A stretch of DNA of 64,000 nucleotides from Phyllostachys edulis (GCA_036346405.1 CM070553.1:69777686-69841685), one strand, 5' to 3'; numbered from the stretch's first letter, positions 35,461 through 46,136 are shown. Notes: a model not told the origin generated them from the sequence alone. Program-made: numbers and translations.

Positions 35461-36595
35461 TATGCATGTAAAATCTAATTGGATGAGTGGGAAACCTAGA
35501 TGATGAGGATCACGCAGGTATAACATGCATGGGCTGATTTTTAGTTCTTGCTAGACATTTGGCAGGAGAGAAGTAGAGGGGAGCTTGTGTTCTTGAGTGA
35601 GAAAAATGGAGCTGTGCTGCCTTGGGGAAGAAATGGCGTGAGGAGGCAGTGGAAGGGATGACTCTTGGCTAGAATAAATAATTGGATAGAGATGGACAGG
35701 CTGGTTCAGCTGGCATAAAGAAAGGACAGTGAAAAAGCTAGTAGTGGAGGTGAAAAAAAGAAAACAAGGGTGGCAGTGTGGAGATAAAGTTCTTGTGTGG
35801 AGAAAGAAAGAACAGTGGGCAGGGGATGGTTCAACTGAACCAAGAAAAATTGTGTAGTGCTCTGTTGGGTCTTGGGTTGGCAGTACTGTTTGCTTTGGTT
35901 GAAACCAAAAATATGGCAGTGTATGTGGTGAGGAGCTCTCTCGGCTGAGCAAAGGAAATGGTTAGGTGGCTGTGTAGCTTTGGCTTTTGGGGAGAGAAAA
36001 CGATGGTGTTGCTAGGCTGGGTAGAGAACAAAATTCGAGTGAACAGTGTTCGGTTTGGGGAAAAACAAATAGCAGCAGGGAGTTTGGTAATTTTTAGACA
36101 TAGCTTCCTAGCTCCAAAAATCACGAAATTTTTATGGAAGGTTTCTGACATAATGTTCAAGCTTAGGTAAAAATTTCAGGAATTTATTCAGAGTGTGATG
36201 CTCTCTAAAAATATTTTAAGTTACTGTTTGCTCGCAAGAAGAATAGCGGTACAGTTTTTTCCTCTTTTCTCCGGCTCGCTCCAACGACCTTGCATGCGCG
36301 AACTAACCGCCAAATTAGAAAGCTCTCGAGACGACGATCGCAAAGGTATAACATGCATTGTCGGATTCTTGATTTTTGGTGGTGATCGCGAAGAGAGAAG
36401 TTGGGGAAAGAATCGCATGCAAAGCTTTATCTGCTACTTTTTTCGCCTATTTGCGAATTCACTCAAACTGCCATGCATGCGAAAACAAATTGCAAAATCG
36501 GGTTGGTCGTATGCGATGACGATCGCTGTGGTATGACATGCATGGCTTGGTTTTAAGTTTTTCGATGAGATTTGAAGGAGAGAATCGAAAAGAGT
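35461..36595 (-). repeat. RY-motif repeat units in LTR C (5' copy)
   Basis: Copies at about 35461-35575, 36290-36410 and 36470-36590. CATGC-type words in the last two units fall near 36292, 36353, 36415, 36472 and 36536, roughly every 60 bases. Confidence 0.6.
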
Positions 36596-36896
36596 TAGCA
36601 GGAAGGAAAAAGGGATATGACAGAAAAGAAGGGACACACAGCGCCTACCGCATGGCCGGTTGAACTCAAAAAGAGCGGTGATACTAATGCAAACATGATG
36701 ATATGATTTTTGAAATGCACGCGAAAACATGAAATTAAAAATAATTAATTTTTCTTTTACTTCCAGTTTTTCAAACAATTTGATTTTAAAAGCAACATTT
36801 TAATTAAACACCGGAAAAATTTTAAAACGCAGCCAAAATTTTAATAAATCACCAAATTAAATATTAACAACCCGATTATAAAAATCGGGTGTTACA

Positions 36897-36901
36897 AAAC
36901 A
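36897..36901 (+). repeat. Target site duplication of C, right copy
   Basis: AAACA, matching 23330-23334; the LTR of B continues after it with TAACGGTTC. Confidence 0.93.
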
Positions 36902-37200
36902 TAACGGTTCAAAAATTGATCCGATGGTTAGGACCTCTCCTGTGTCTTATCCAACGGTCACCAAGACCTCCCTGTTTTTCTTCTCCGCACGCATGCGAGC
37001 TCGAGCGGTGGAGCACGCGCCCAGCCTCAGGCACCTTTAATAGCCCCCGCTGACCAAGATTTAATGCAGTCACCTTCCGCTTTTCAGTCAAGACAGCCTG
37101 TCACCCCGTCAACTTTACATCTTGTCCAATGTCCTAGACCGTGCCATGGGCCAAGCTCACCATGAGCTTAGCCAGTGGTCCATGACCTCCTGTGCCCAAG

Positions 37201-37206
37201 TATAAA
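37201..37206 (+). promoter_or_regulatory. TATA box of LTR B (3' copy)
   Basis: CAAG-TATAAA-GCCCC, identical in context to 13115. Confidence 0.6.
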
Positions 37207-39302
37207 GCCCCATTGGGTTCCTCCCGTAGCTTCTTTGGCACTCCTTCAAGTTCTAGCTTGCACTGGTGCCTTCTAAGCTTTGCTCTTCCACTGACCTCCC
37301 TTCTTGGCCGCCATTGTTGAGGACCTTGAGCTTCTCAGAGCTCAGAGTTCCAAGTGGCTCCTCTTTCAAACCTTGCTCACTCTTGCTCCTAAAGACCTCT
37401 TGGAAGTTAACCCTAACTTGAATTGTTTGGGCATTTTTCAGAGGTGGACAAAGTCGAGCTTGGGGCTGGAGCTTTGGGCTGTGAAGCTTCACTGCCTTCC
37501 CCAACTCCGGTCATCACCTCCACGACCTCCCCAGCACCTTAGGACCTCCAGGTACACCCCCTGTTAGTCCTTTAGATGCTGGCACCCGCTTGAATGCATG
37601 TTGCGGAGCTTAAGTTTTGGCACACGCTTGATTGTCGCGCGGAGCTCCATTTTGCATTTTCGTAGTTTGGCCGTGCTGGTCATCTTTTGACCTCTCCGCC
37701 GACGGCGCTCAAGGCCGCCGCCGTTGAGAGGAGGACCATTGCGCGCATGGTTATTATGACCCAACGGATTATTGACCTCACCGGCGGGCTCTACATCGCC
37801 GGCGAGGATCACTTCTTCCCGCCGGATTTTGTCTGACGCCCCGAGCGTGTCATTGTCGTTTTAGGACATAAATTCACCGCTTTAAATGCCCAATCATTGC
37901 AATCATGGGGTTAGCGATAAATGCCATTAAACCCGCTCTTGTGCGCGATTAAAACCTCCCTCGCGGACCTCCTCATGGTCCCGCCAGCGATTTATTCATG
38001 TCCAAGTGCGTCGCTGAAGTTAAGGCGCTGGTCTGGGACGCCCGCATCTCCTCCGAGGAGATCTGAGCGCCCAAGACCTCCTTTGCGCAATCATAGCCGC
38101 CAGACCTCCCCGGAGGTCTCAGAACGCTAGACCTCCGCTTAAGACCTCCCCGAAGCCATCTCAGCCTTTCATGACCTCCCGGTAGATCTTGACCGTCAAG
38201 GTCCTCCTCGACGATCTGGACCATCAAGGACCTCCTTGAACATCTCGATCGCCCAGACCTCCTCCGTGAGGTCCCGACGATGTAGATTTTCCTCGTGGAG
38301 ATCTTGATAGTTTGACCTTCCTTTGGAAGATCTCAACCGCTGAGGACCTCCCTTTAGATCTGGTCCGCTCCGACCTCATTTCTGTTGTGGTCCGCTGATT
38401 TCGTGATTCACGGCCCCGACCTCCCATCACTCACAAGATGTGCGTTGTTAGGAGGTCCAGGACCTCTGGACCTCCTGAGCGCTGCAGGCAAGAAATTCAC
38501 TGGGAGGTCTGAGCCGTTAGATCTAAGATCTGTGGCTCACGCCCTCCCATGTCCTTATGGGTTTTAGAAATTGCAGTACATTCTTAATTATGAACTGAAA
38601 TAAGGTATAAACTTTAGAATTTCATATCTTTCTCATTTTAAATCCATTTGAGGTCATTCAAAGTATGTTGGCTCTATCTTGGACTTGACTTTAATCCAAA
38701 ATGATTGTAAGTTGAGTTCAACTCCAGAGCACAGTTTGCCATTAGATTTTAAAACCAACTTTAAAATATACACTTAAATCAATGCTTAACTTGTAAAATA
38801 CAAAACTAATGCTCTATAGATTATTTTTGGGTGAGACCAACTTTGTTGGTTTCTCTATTAATGAACTCACTGTGAAAATTAGTTTTGAGCATGTTGCTGT
38901 TAGGAAAATGAGGACTTGTGCATTATAATTTTGTTCAAGTTCTAGTTTTTGAAAAATTATAGAAAGTGCAATATAGCCCCAAATGAGGTGAACTCAATTG
39001 TGTTATTCATCTCATGAGGTGCTGGTTTTACAGTAAAAATTTCAGCTTCACATCTGTTCTAGAAAATGTTGCCTCATAATTAAATTAATGAATAGTGCAG
39101 TTTGGTATTTTAGGGGCTGAGCAGAATTGTTTTGCTCATAACTTTTGCATTAAGAATCCAAATCAATTGGTTCTTGTTGCAATATTCCCTAAAAATCACC
39201 CTCTTGCTTCTGTAGAAAATTCGGAGAATTTGGAGTTCGTTTGTTGTGCTGTCTTTGTTGTTTTTCGTCGTTCTTATCGGTTCTTTCTCGCTTTTTCGTT
39301 AG

Positions 39303-39365
39303 GTTTCGACATTTGTGGTGATCCCGAGAGTGACCCTTCGCAACAAATTGACCAGCAACAGCAAG
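39303..39365 (+). other. Putative small LTR exon (B, 3' LTR)
   Basis: 63 nt after TTTTTCGTTAG, ending CAAG before GCAAGC (GC-type donor). Phase 1 at both ends, as in A. It reads FDICGDPESDPSQQIDQQQQ and is rich in Asp and Gln. D has the same exon with several substitutions and no indel. Confidence 0.5.
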
Positions 39366-40102
39366 GCAAGCAGTTTGATCATTTCCATCATTGTCCCATT
39401 ACTTTAAAGCTTAATATATCGTTTTACTTCTATGTATGCATGCTACTTTGTGTTAAATGTCGCTAGCAAGCCTATAGTTGCATAATCTGTAGGAATTGTT
39501 TATCCTCTACTACCCTGAGCCTAGGTTATTTGCTGTGGTGGGAGCTCGTTGGATGAGCTCCTATCACTTAGTAGTTTCGATTTAAATTGCTTAGACATGC
39601 TTAGTTTTCGGTAGAAATGGGCGATCATCGACTTAGTCGATGGTCTTGATCACTCAAAACTGATTATTACTCTTATATGTCCAGCACTTGTGCTTTGATT
39701 AATTTGTAAAATCAAAAACTGAAAATAAAAGATTGATTTAGACTTGGGCATATTGGATGGATGGCGTGGTTTTTGGATGTGGTGGTATGCCTGGGTCCCT
39801 AAGGACCGAGTACTTGGGTCACTAAGTTGTTTATTTTATGACTAACCACACGAGGGGCATATGGAACCCTCTTGACTAAGTACTTTGGGCGGTGTTAATT
39901 GGGGTCGCCGTTGGTGTGTTTTTAAAGATAAAATGTGTGTGTGATGTGGGAGGGAGCATTAGCTTCCGGGAAGGTTGTGTGATGTCTCCTTCTCCCCGTG
40001 GGTTGTGCGACTCAGAATTAGCATTGTCCATTGGAAATGTCTCGTAGGACTTAGCCGTGCCGGCACACCTAAGGTAGTGTGCTTAAAGGAAAGGCGGTCT
40101 GA

Positions 40103-40168
40103 CGTGTGGGTACAGTGGTACACCCTGCAGGGATAAAACTATTCGAATAGCCTCGTCCTAGGTTATGG
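40103..40168 (+). promoter_or_regulatory. Conserved LTR double-palindrome block (B, 3' LTR)
   Basis: GTGTGGGTACAGTGGTACACC, CCCTGCAGGG, ATAAAACTATTCGAATAG, CCTCGTCC. Both palindromes are perfect here. Confidence 0.8.
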
Positions 40169-40543
40169 ACATGCTTGGTAAGGTCATTCAAGACTAGACT
40201 ACAACCTTTAATTAAAAACTTGACATGGTTGGTATGAACGGGGAGTTCATGCTATTCTTGTGGTGACTTGGGTTGGTCACTTCCAGGTTGTTCTTGTTGT
40301 TGTTATTATGTTATTTATCTCGTTGTTATTTCAACAATTAAAAATGCTTTGTCAAATTGCTTTCAATCTACTATATTATTGCAAATGAAACTTGCTTTAT
40401 GCTAAAATGAGTCCAAAGCCTCATCCACTTAAATAAAGCTTTCATATAGCTAAATTATAGTTCTGTTATCTTACACGTCAGTCTTGCGAGTACAATAAAC
40501 AATTTATTGTACTCATTTGCTTTGCTTAACAACTTTGTTGCAG

Positions 40544-40605
40544 AGGAGGTAGAGCCCAAAGGGCTTTACTTTTGTGAGTCAGGCGGTGGTTGGGAGAGCG
40601 ACTAG
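40544..40605 (+). other. Putative terminal LTR exon (B, 3' LTR)
   Basis: Follows TTTGTTGCAG. In the phase of the upstream exon it reads EEVEPKGLYFCESGGGWESD and stops at TAG (40603-40605). It has the same length (62 nt) as the terminal exons of A and E. The peptide differs from theirs but is also acidic at the end. Confidence 0.45.
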
Positions 40606-40948
40606 CTTGGCGGTCCTGGTCGCTTGCCTTGTGGGCTAAAGGCACACCGGTTGGTTTTATTTTGGGCCATCTTTATGGCACTTTTGCTTCCGCTGTTATC
40701 TTTTTGTAATTATTGCTATTTGGCCTAAGGGCCTCTCTTTTGTAATATCTATTCCATATTAATGTTAACTTCTGGTTTGTTGCTTATGTACTATGTGTTG
40801 TATGGAATTGATGCATTCTTTTGTTGTGAGGTATGTGTACTGCATTCTGGGAAGTATACATCTCTCGAGACCGAGTTTATTTGGTTGATAATACTAGGGT
40901 CAATTGGATGACTAAGTATTATGAGCCTAATAAATCCGGGTGCTCACA

Positions 40949-40953
40949 TGTTA
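40949..40953 (+). repeat. Target site duplication of B, right copy
   Basis: TGTTA, matching 11394-11398. Confidence 0.93.
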
Positions 40954-41074
40954 CTTGTTATGATTATGCTTCTAGTATGATATTTATTAAGGACATTACA
41001 CTGTTCCTTAATTAAGAATTATACTACCAGTATAATTATAATTCGGCACAATTCCAGTAATTGGGGGTCTCACA
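40954..41074 (+). repeat. Element A 3' LTR, right part
   Basis: Matches 1613-1730 of the 5' LTR, from CTTGTTATGATTATGC to GGGTCTCACA. It was displaced about 29.6 kb from the rest of its LTR by B and C. Confidence 0.92.
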
Positions 41075-41801
41075 ACAAGCCCCATGTTGCATAGGGGTTG
41101 CAGACACCCTTGAGCCACAGTGAGGCGACGCCGCGTCTCCCATAACCCATGCATAGAGCAATTATAGATTTGATTCATGACGTGAATCAATCTTGCCACC
41201 GTCAGATTTGAGTGTATTCCCAGATCGATCCCGCAACAAGAAATCACTGCTGCCACGTGCTTGCATAGGAAAGTGGTAGTATGGAGGCTGAGCTAACTCC
41301 GTCAAGTCATGACGAAGATGGCTCAGTGCCACACGAGCAACTTCCTACAACGCCGTGGCCTCAGAGGTGCCACGCACTTGGAATCCATATGGGATACTCC
41401 CCACACGCGTCTGCAATGATATTGACCACTACCAAATACTCCCCATCCTTGGTCCTTGATCCCGATGGTAGATGGAGTATTGGGGTTGATAAGTGAAGTT
41501 CGCTCTTCACATTATATCTCTAGAAGCGCCGGTATCCGCCCACATCTTCGCTTTGGGTCACCCTAACTGTGTAATCGAGGAATCATCCAAGGATAGAATG
41601 GCAAGATGAGTTAGTTTTGTAAATCGAAACATGAATAAGGTGAGAAATGATACTAAGATGGATGAGGAATAAAAGATATCCTAACTTAGTTTTTCTCAAA
41701 TTAGTTTGATACTTTGAAAATAATTTTAGACCAATGGACTGGCTAAACTTAACGCCCATGCCATCTCTAACCTACAGTCAGTATGGCTTTGATACCAACG
41801 C
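41075..41801 (-). other. Element E interior next to the primer site
   Basis: The part at 41580-41801 resembles the leader of C. The part at 41075-41580 has mixed composition. I could not match any of its frames to gag or to another family. A minus-strand stretch reading DGEYLVVVNIIADACGEYP (about 41430-41375) looks protein-like, but a stop follows soon after. It could be captured or spacer DNA. Confidence 0.45.
41785..41797 (-). promoter_or_regulatory. Primer-binding site of E (tRNA-Met)
   Basis: The plus strand reads GGCTTTGATACCA, one mismatch from the perfect tRNA-Met complement seen in C, four bases from the LTR. It fixes the orientation of E. Confidence 0.88.
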
Positions 41802-42302
41802 TGTGAGGACCCCGGTTATCTCCGAAGACCGAGACTAAGCATGGTCTTATGGACAGAACTCGGGCTCAAGTAAATGGATTCCAACTTAACTCCATCTAAG
41901 CGAGAAGCTTAACTAAAATCCTGGAGCCCCGACGATCATGCGCGCCGCTCCTCATGAAAGCACTACATGATTGTCTGCTTCTCCAACAGCCTAAGCACTA
42001 CACTTAGTGAGTTAAATAGGAAGTTACTTAACAGCGAGCATGAGGTCATGTTGGCTCCCAAGATCAGCGACCAACATGCCCCAAACTCACATATAGCATT
42101 GATCATATCCATACAACATTCATACATTCATAGGTCAAAAGACATATAACATAATAGTTCAAGTCTACAACTATTACAAGTGGCCGACCGCCAAATTCAA
42201 ATAAGATCATAAAGTAAAAGCGAAGCAAGTAAATAAACTAAAATATCCAGCATGGTATGCCCCATAACCCATCGGCAACCGACTGGGAGTTAAATGATAG
42301 CA

Positions 42303-42364
42303 CTACTCGTCAATGTCGCCTAAATCGACACTAACAAGCTCAACGGGCTCAAAGTCTTCCTCAC
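42303..42364 (-). other. Putative terminal acidic LTR exon (E)
   Basis: On the minus strand it follows ATTTCAG and reads GEEDFEPVELVSVDLGDIDE, then TAG (plus 42303-42305). Length and phase equal those of A (11036-11097), with matching ends SADLGDANE and SVDLGDIDE, although the surrounding LTR DNA is hard to align. This is the best sign that the peptide is maintained. Confidence 0.55.
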
Positions 42365-42413
42365 CTGAAATTGTAGCAACCGGTTGAGTACAAAGGTACT
42401 GCAAGTCTTACAC
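42365..42413 (-). promoter_or_regulatory. Conserved hairpin and 3' splice-site block (E)
   Basis: On the minus strand: GTAAGACTTGCAGTACC-TTT, then GTACTCAACCGGTTGC, then TACAATTTCAG. It has the arms and splice-site-like end of the other LTRs. Confidence 0.65.
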
Positions 42414-42722
42414 AAATAAAAATTAGTCATGCTAGAGGTTGTTCCAAAGGATGGCTCATATTGGCTTAGTTTTGCAAAAGAGACGCAACAATTTACAACC
42501 TACACATACTAGTTTTTCAAGTGCCATTTTGAAATCCGATTTGAAGTAGAAGTAAAGCATGTGATTAAGTAGTAAATTGAATATCAAAAGAACCATACAA
42601 ATGACAAAGTGGCTGTCCACTTTGATACTACAACAAACATGAACATCCCATTCCTGACAATACCAAGTTATACCACAATTTTAATTCCAAATCTAACAAT
42701 AGCAACCATGTAACTCAAGTGG

Positions 42723-42794
42723 TCATCCATAACCGTGGACACGGCTATTCGAATAGATTTATACCCTGCAGGGGTGTACTACTTTGCCCACACG
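42723..42794 (-). promoter_or_regulatory. Conserved LTR double-palindrome block (E)
   Basis: The minus strand has CGTGTGGGCAAAGTAGTACA, CCCCTGCAGGG, TATAAAT, CTATTCGAATAG, CCGTGTCCACGGTTATGGA. Perfect palindromes. Confidence 0.8.
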
Positions 42795-43651
42795 ACTTGA
42801 TTTGCCCGTAAGCCTCCAGATGCCTCCGAATATAGCATACTTCCTATGGTATGCCGGCTGGGTAAACCAAGACTTAGTATTTTTCAGCAAGTTGATATCA
42901 TTGAGTTGAATCACCCAAGCGCGACGTAACCCCGTTTAAGTGTAGGCTAGCCTCCTACATCTAAATGGCACGCAAGTTGTGCCGGAAGTACCGACCCAAT
43001 TAATAAAGCTTAAATAGGGCTCGCCCTCACAATAAAGAATTGCAATCGATACCCTTATGGAACATATATGCGATGGAACACATATACGCCCTCACACCAC
43101 CAGTCATCAACTCAACAATACCAACCCCTTACTTAACCAAGCAAAGGCCCATACACGCGTGTGGCAGCACGAGTTTTACTTGAATCAAAGATGTTACCAA
43201 AGTTCGGTCCTTGTTGGTCCAGACAAGACAAACCACAACCCAAATTGTGCGCAAAGGCACCCTCCATAACCAACACTTGTCCAGACCCCAAAACTCATTT
43301 AAAACGGTAAAATTTAGTTCATGAAATAGATACGAAGATCTGGAATCAAAAGAATGTAAGAGTTTGAGTGTTTCCCATAATTATCGGGTTATACCCGACA
43401 ATCAAACTACCAGTTCTAGACTTGCATGGCTAAGCAAACCCGAACATATATAATTCACACACACCTATCTTAAGCATGTGGTACTGGAGTTATTCATGAT
43501 TCAAGATAAACCTCAAAGAGTGGGATATAGCTATTCTACACATCACAAAAATAGCGACATTAACAAAATAGCATGCAAGCAATTATCATTGCACTAACTT
43601 AATAAAACTGGGATCAAATATGATGCAAAAGAAAGTTCAAATGATTCTTGC

Positions 43652-43712
43652 CTTTCAGGGAGTTCACTTGCTCACTCTCGGTTACATACTCACTTACTTC
43701 CGCAACTCGAAT
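43652..43712 (-). other. Putative small LTR exon (E)
   Basis: On the minus strand it starts after TTTCTATAG and ends AAAG before GCAAG, a GC-type donor. It is 61 nt, two short of the 63-nt B and D exons. Read back from its end it is open (IRVAEVSEYVTESEQVNSLK), but the phase at its start differs from A and B. The short length may reflect lost bases at CG sites. Confidence 0.4.
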
Positions 43713-45535
43713 CTATAGAAAGACGATATCGAATAAACATCGAGAAAAGCCGAAAAATTCAAAGTGCTCAAAAATGTATGAATTTTCTACAGTATCTATA
43801 TGATGATTTTAGATGAATTTAGGTGAAATAATTATTCCATTTGGACTTAGAATGTGAGAGTTATGAAGGTTTGAAAATCAGTTTTCAGGAAATTCCAATT
43901 TAATTCAATTCGGTTACTGTTCACTTAATTTAATTATTTGGCCAAAATTTGTAGAGCAGTGGTGAGGATGAGGATTATATGGATGGATAGAGAATATTAA
44001 TATAAGACCAAAATAACTTGGTTCATTCTATTTGGAGTTTTTATGAAATAGTTATGAATTTTTAAAGTTAAAAGCATTCTTAGTGCAAAAATAATTGTAT
44101 TCCGAATTTTTCCAAATCATTTAATAATTTTTGCACACATGCTAACCTAGACTCTATCATGACAAATGAGGCCTACAAATATTCTTTTCTATTCCATTTA
44201 ATTCCTAGGGAAAACATCTATCGGCAAATCTAATATTCTCATGATCATTGACTTAACCGATTCTCTGGTGTTGAATCCATCACATGCATAGTATTCTCCG
44301 ATCATATTCGCATACATTGATCTAAATCCCGTACTAACCTCCACTAAGGCATTATCAAGGTAGTCAATCCATCAAATAATTTCCGGACTCATAAACTTCC
44401 ATCTACACAATCCTTTTAGTAGTTATATGAAATCCACCAAGTGATAAGCATATGACCATGACTAAATCCATCAATCATTCTCCGATATACTATTTAAGCT
44501 AATACTAACTATCTAGCTCTACTAGTCTTGCCTCGCAAATCACATTCAGAGACACCAATATTTCCACCGATCGAGGTGTATTTGACTCACCGACACCTAA
44601 TGAGCTTAACACTTATAATAACACATCCAACATTTAATAGCTCACTAATAATTCAACTTACATCCATCTCACCGGACTAGTCGGGTATGACAACTACCAA
44701 TCCAATCACATATGCACCTTACCGATCGACTATTAATCATTTATCTACTAATCCAATAGAGAGTACAATTCTACCGACTCGGCACATGGGACTTACCTAC
44801 TAAGTACATGGCAAATCCAAATATTTATTCGCAACCAAATGATCAATTGCTACCTTCTCCAAATTCTAGCACAAATTACTCACATAACTAATACTTAAGA
44901 CATCCGATCAACCTACTCATGATTAAATAAATTATTCGAGTCAACCTCCATATCTCATTCAATATCATCACAAGAGCTATCCATCAAGTAATAAATCATA
45001 ACATCTTTATACGCCCTATCTCCTAAAATTACTAATCCAACATGAGGAAAAATCTACAATTAATGTATTATCCAAATATCACTACCAATTTTCCATGCGA
45101 CTCCAAAATCATATCATCCGATCCAATGATCCAATATATATATATAACCTAGCATCTACTGAACAATAACACACACATTTCGCCACAATAATCTAATTAT
45201 TCACATCCACCAATATATATCAATACATAATCATGCCTACGCACAAATACGACCTAACCGGAGAATTATACCGGTCTTAAGCTACCAAATCATTTTTACA
45301 AATAAAGATGCATAAATAGATGTCATGCTCATGACTAATATGCAACCTGCACAAGTAAATATCGTAAACGTGATTTGACACTAAAGATTTTTTTTTTACC
45401 GCGGCACTAGGCGTGCAAAATATCGCCGGACATCGTCTTCACAGCACTCGTTCGCGTCCGCCGTAGTCGTCGCCGAGCTCGTCCGCATCCACGTCTGGCT
45501 CCTCTTCCATGCCTCCTCGCCTCGGTCGCCCCGGC

Positions 45536-45540
45536 GAGCC
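45536..45540 (+). repeat. Target site duplication of F, left copy
   Basis: GAGCC before TGTGACGAAC, repeated at 50519-50523 after GACGTTACA. Confidence 0.88.
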
Positions 45541-45587
45541 TGTGACGAACCACCCTGTGATATACAGCAAAGGTCCGGGAGGACCCC

Positions 45588-45740
45588 TTTTTTTTTTTTT
45601 TTGCGGTACTTCCCAAGGAGGTCTACCAGACCTCCCAGAGGTCTGCAAGACCTCTGGAGGTCGTGGCCAACCACCGCCGAGGTCCACCAGACCTCCCAGA
45701 GGTCTTCAGACCTCCTGGAGGTCTTGGCCAACCACCGCTT
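45588..45740 (-). repeat. Poly-T run and duplicated AGGTCT units at the end of F
   Basis: Fifteen T (45588-45602) are followed by two copies of a unit of about 62 nt (about 45613-45676 and 45677-45740). Each is packed with AGGTCT and AGACCT inverted words and ends GGCCAACCACCG. On the element strand this is in U5 near the LTR end. Confidence 0.75.
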
Positions 45741-46077
45741 GGTAGCACCTCTTAGTATATCACAGAGAGGTCCGACAGACCTCCCAAAGCTAAGTCCCAT
45801 AGGACCTCCTCGAGGTCCCGCCTCTGTGCACCGAGCTAGTCCCAGGAACAGATTGGCTAGCTCAAGACAGATCCAAAGACAAGTGTAATCAAATCCATAC
45901 ACAAGCTAAGAGGAGCAAGAGACAAAACAATAAATATAAATATATTAAGGACCAAACCGCCAAGCTTCTTACAGGAGATGCCTCAAGGTCTACAACAGAA
46001 TAACAAGAACAACGGAAAGCAAAGCTTCAACGATAGGTCCAACCGATCAGCCCATCGCTATCGAGTGGAGGACGCCC

Positions 46078-46136
46078 CTAGGTCTCAAGGTCTCCAAAGA
46101 CCTCTTCTTCATCGAGCTTTGAGCTCCTCGAACCTC
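46078..46136 (-). other. Putative terminal acidic LTR exon (F)
   Basis: On the minus strand after CGGCATTGCAG. In the phase used by A and E it reads GGSRSSKLDEEEVFGDLET and stops at TAG (plus 46078-46080). It has a similar length (59 nt) and an acidic end, like A and E. Confidence 0.5.

Larger units (their letters stand above)
23335..36896 (-). mobile_element. Element C: LARD-like non-autonomous LTR element
   Basis: A 13.56 kb minus-strand element with LTRs of 5471 and 5483 bp, a tRNA-Met primer site, a polypurine tract, and only 2608 bp of interior without gag or pol. It is flanked by AAACA duplications. The LTRs are nearly identical, so it is the youngest-looking insertion. Its LTR and primer-side interior resemble element E, so a relative of E may have supplied its proteins. 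The term LARD (large retrotransposon derivative) fits the structure; a severe internal deletion of an autonomous copy is the alternative. Confidence 0.9.
31414..36896 (-). repeat. Element C 5' LTR (right on the plus strand)
   Basis: Matches 23335-28805 from end to end. Most differences I noticed by eye are 1-4 nt changes at CG or CNG sites. Borders are TGTTGGGACC and GTGTTACA on the plus strand. Confidence 0.95.
11399..40948 (+). mobile_element. Element B: Ty3/gypsy chromovirus, interrupted by C
   Basis: Plus-strand element flanked by the 5-nt duplication TGTTA. The 5' LTR is 11399-16817 (5419 bp), the internal region 16818-21903, and the 3' LTR 21904-23334 plus 36902-40948 (about 5478 bp without C). 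Without C the element is about 16 kb. It is the same family as D, with a similar LTR, leader and proteins. All coding regions have frameshifts, but the two LTRs are very similar, so insertion is recent relative to A and E. It could be a degraded copy or an intact one with read errors. Confidence 0.93.
36902..40948 (+). repeat. Element B 3' LTR, right part
   Basis: Continues the LTR of B from TAACGGTTCAAAAATTG to CTCACA, matching about 12818-16817. It has the clearest version of the small-exon architecture (39303-39365 and 40544-40605). Confidence 0.94.
1..41074 (+). mobile_element. Element A: Ty3/gypsy chromovirus, interrupted by B
   Basis: A plus-strand LTR retrotransposon whose left end lies before the window. 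Visible parts are the 3' end of the 5' LTR (1-1730), an internal region (1731-6828), and a 3' LTR split into 6829-11398 and 40954-41074 by the insertion of B. The DNA from about 9749 repeats the DNA from position 1 almost base for base, which defines the LTR pair. Protein remnants run gag, protease, RT, RNase H, integrase, chromodomain, the Ty3/gypsy order. The chromodomain marks it as a chromovirus; Tekay/Del is my best clade guess. The 3' LTR ends TCTCACA at 41074, followed by ACAAG, a possible target duplication whose partner is outside the window. It sits in the interior of element E. Confidence 0.9.
41802..45540 (-). repeat. Element E 5' LTR, left part
   Basis: Begins TGTGAGGACCCCGG beside the primer site and runs to the insertion of F. 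Contents include both conserved blocks, the putative exons, and the start of a GC-rich island at about 45415. Its partner LTR is not in the window. Confidence 0.88.

Noticed and set aside
39095..39466. 123-codon frame in the 3' LTR of B, with shorter forms at 14987 and 55467
   Set aside because: As a continuous gene it is not conserved: D and the 5' LTR copy break it upstream. Only the part at 39303-39365 keeps its frame, so I treat that as a possible exon instead.
45541..45561. First guess that F starts at the second TGTGATATAC (45556)
   Set aside because: Its five flanking bases (CACCC) do not match those after the right end. Starting at TGTGACGAAC gives a perfect GAGCC duplication.
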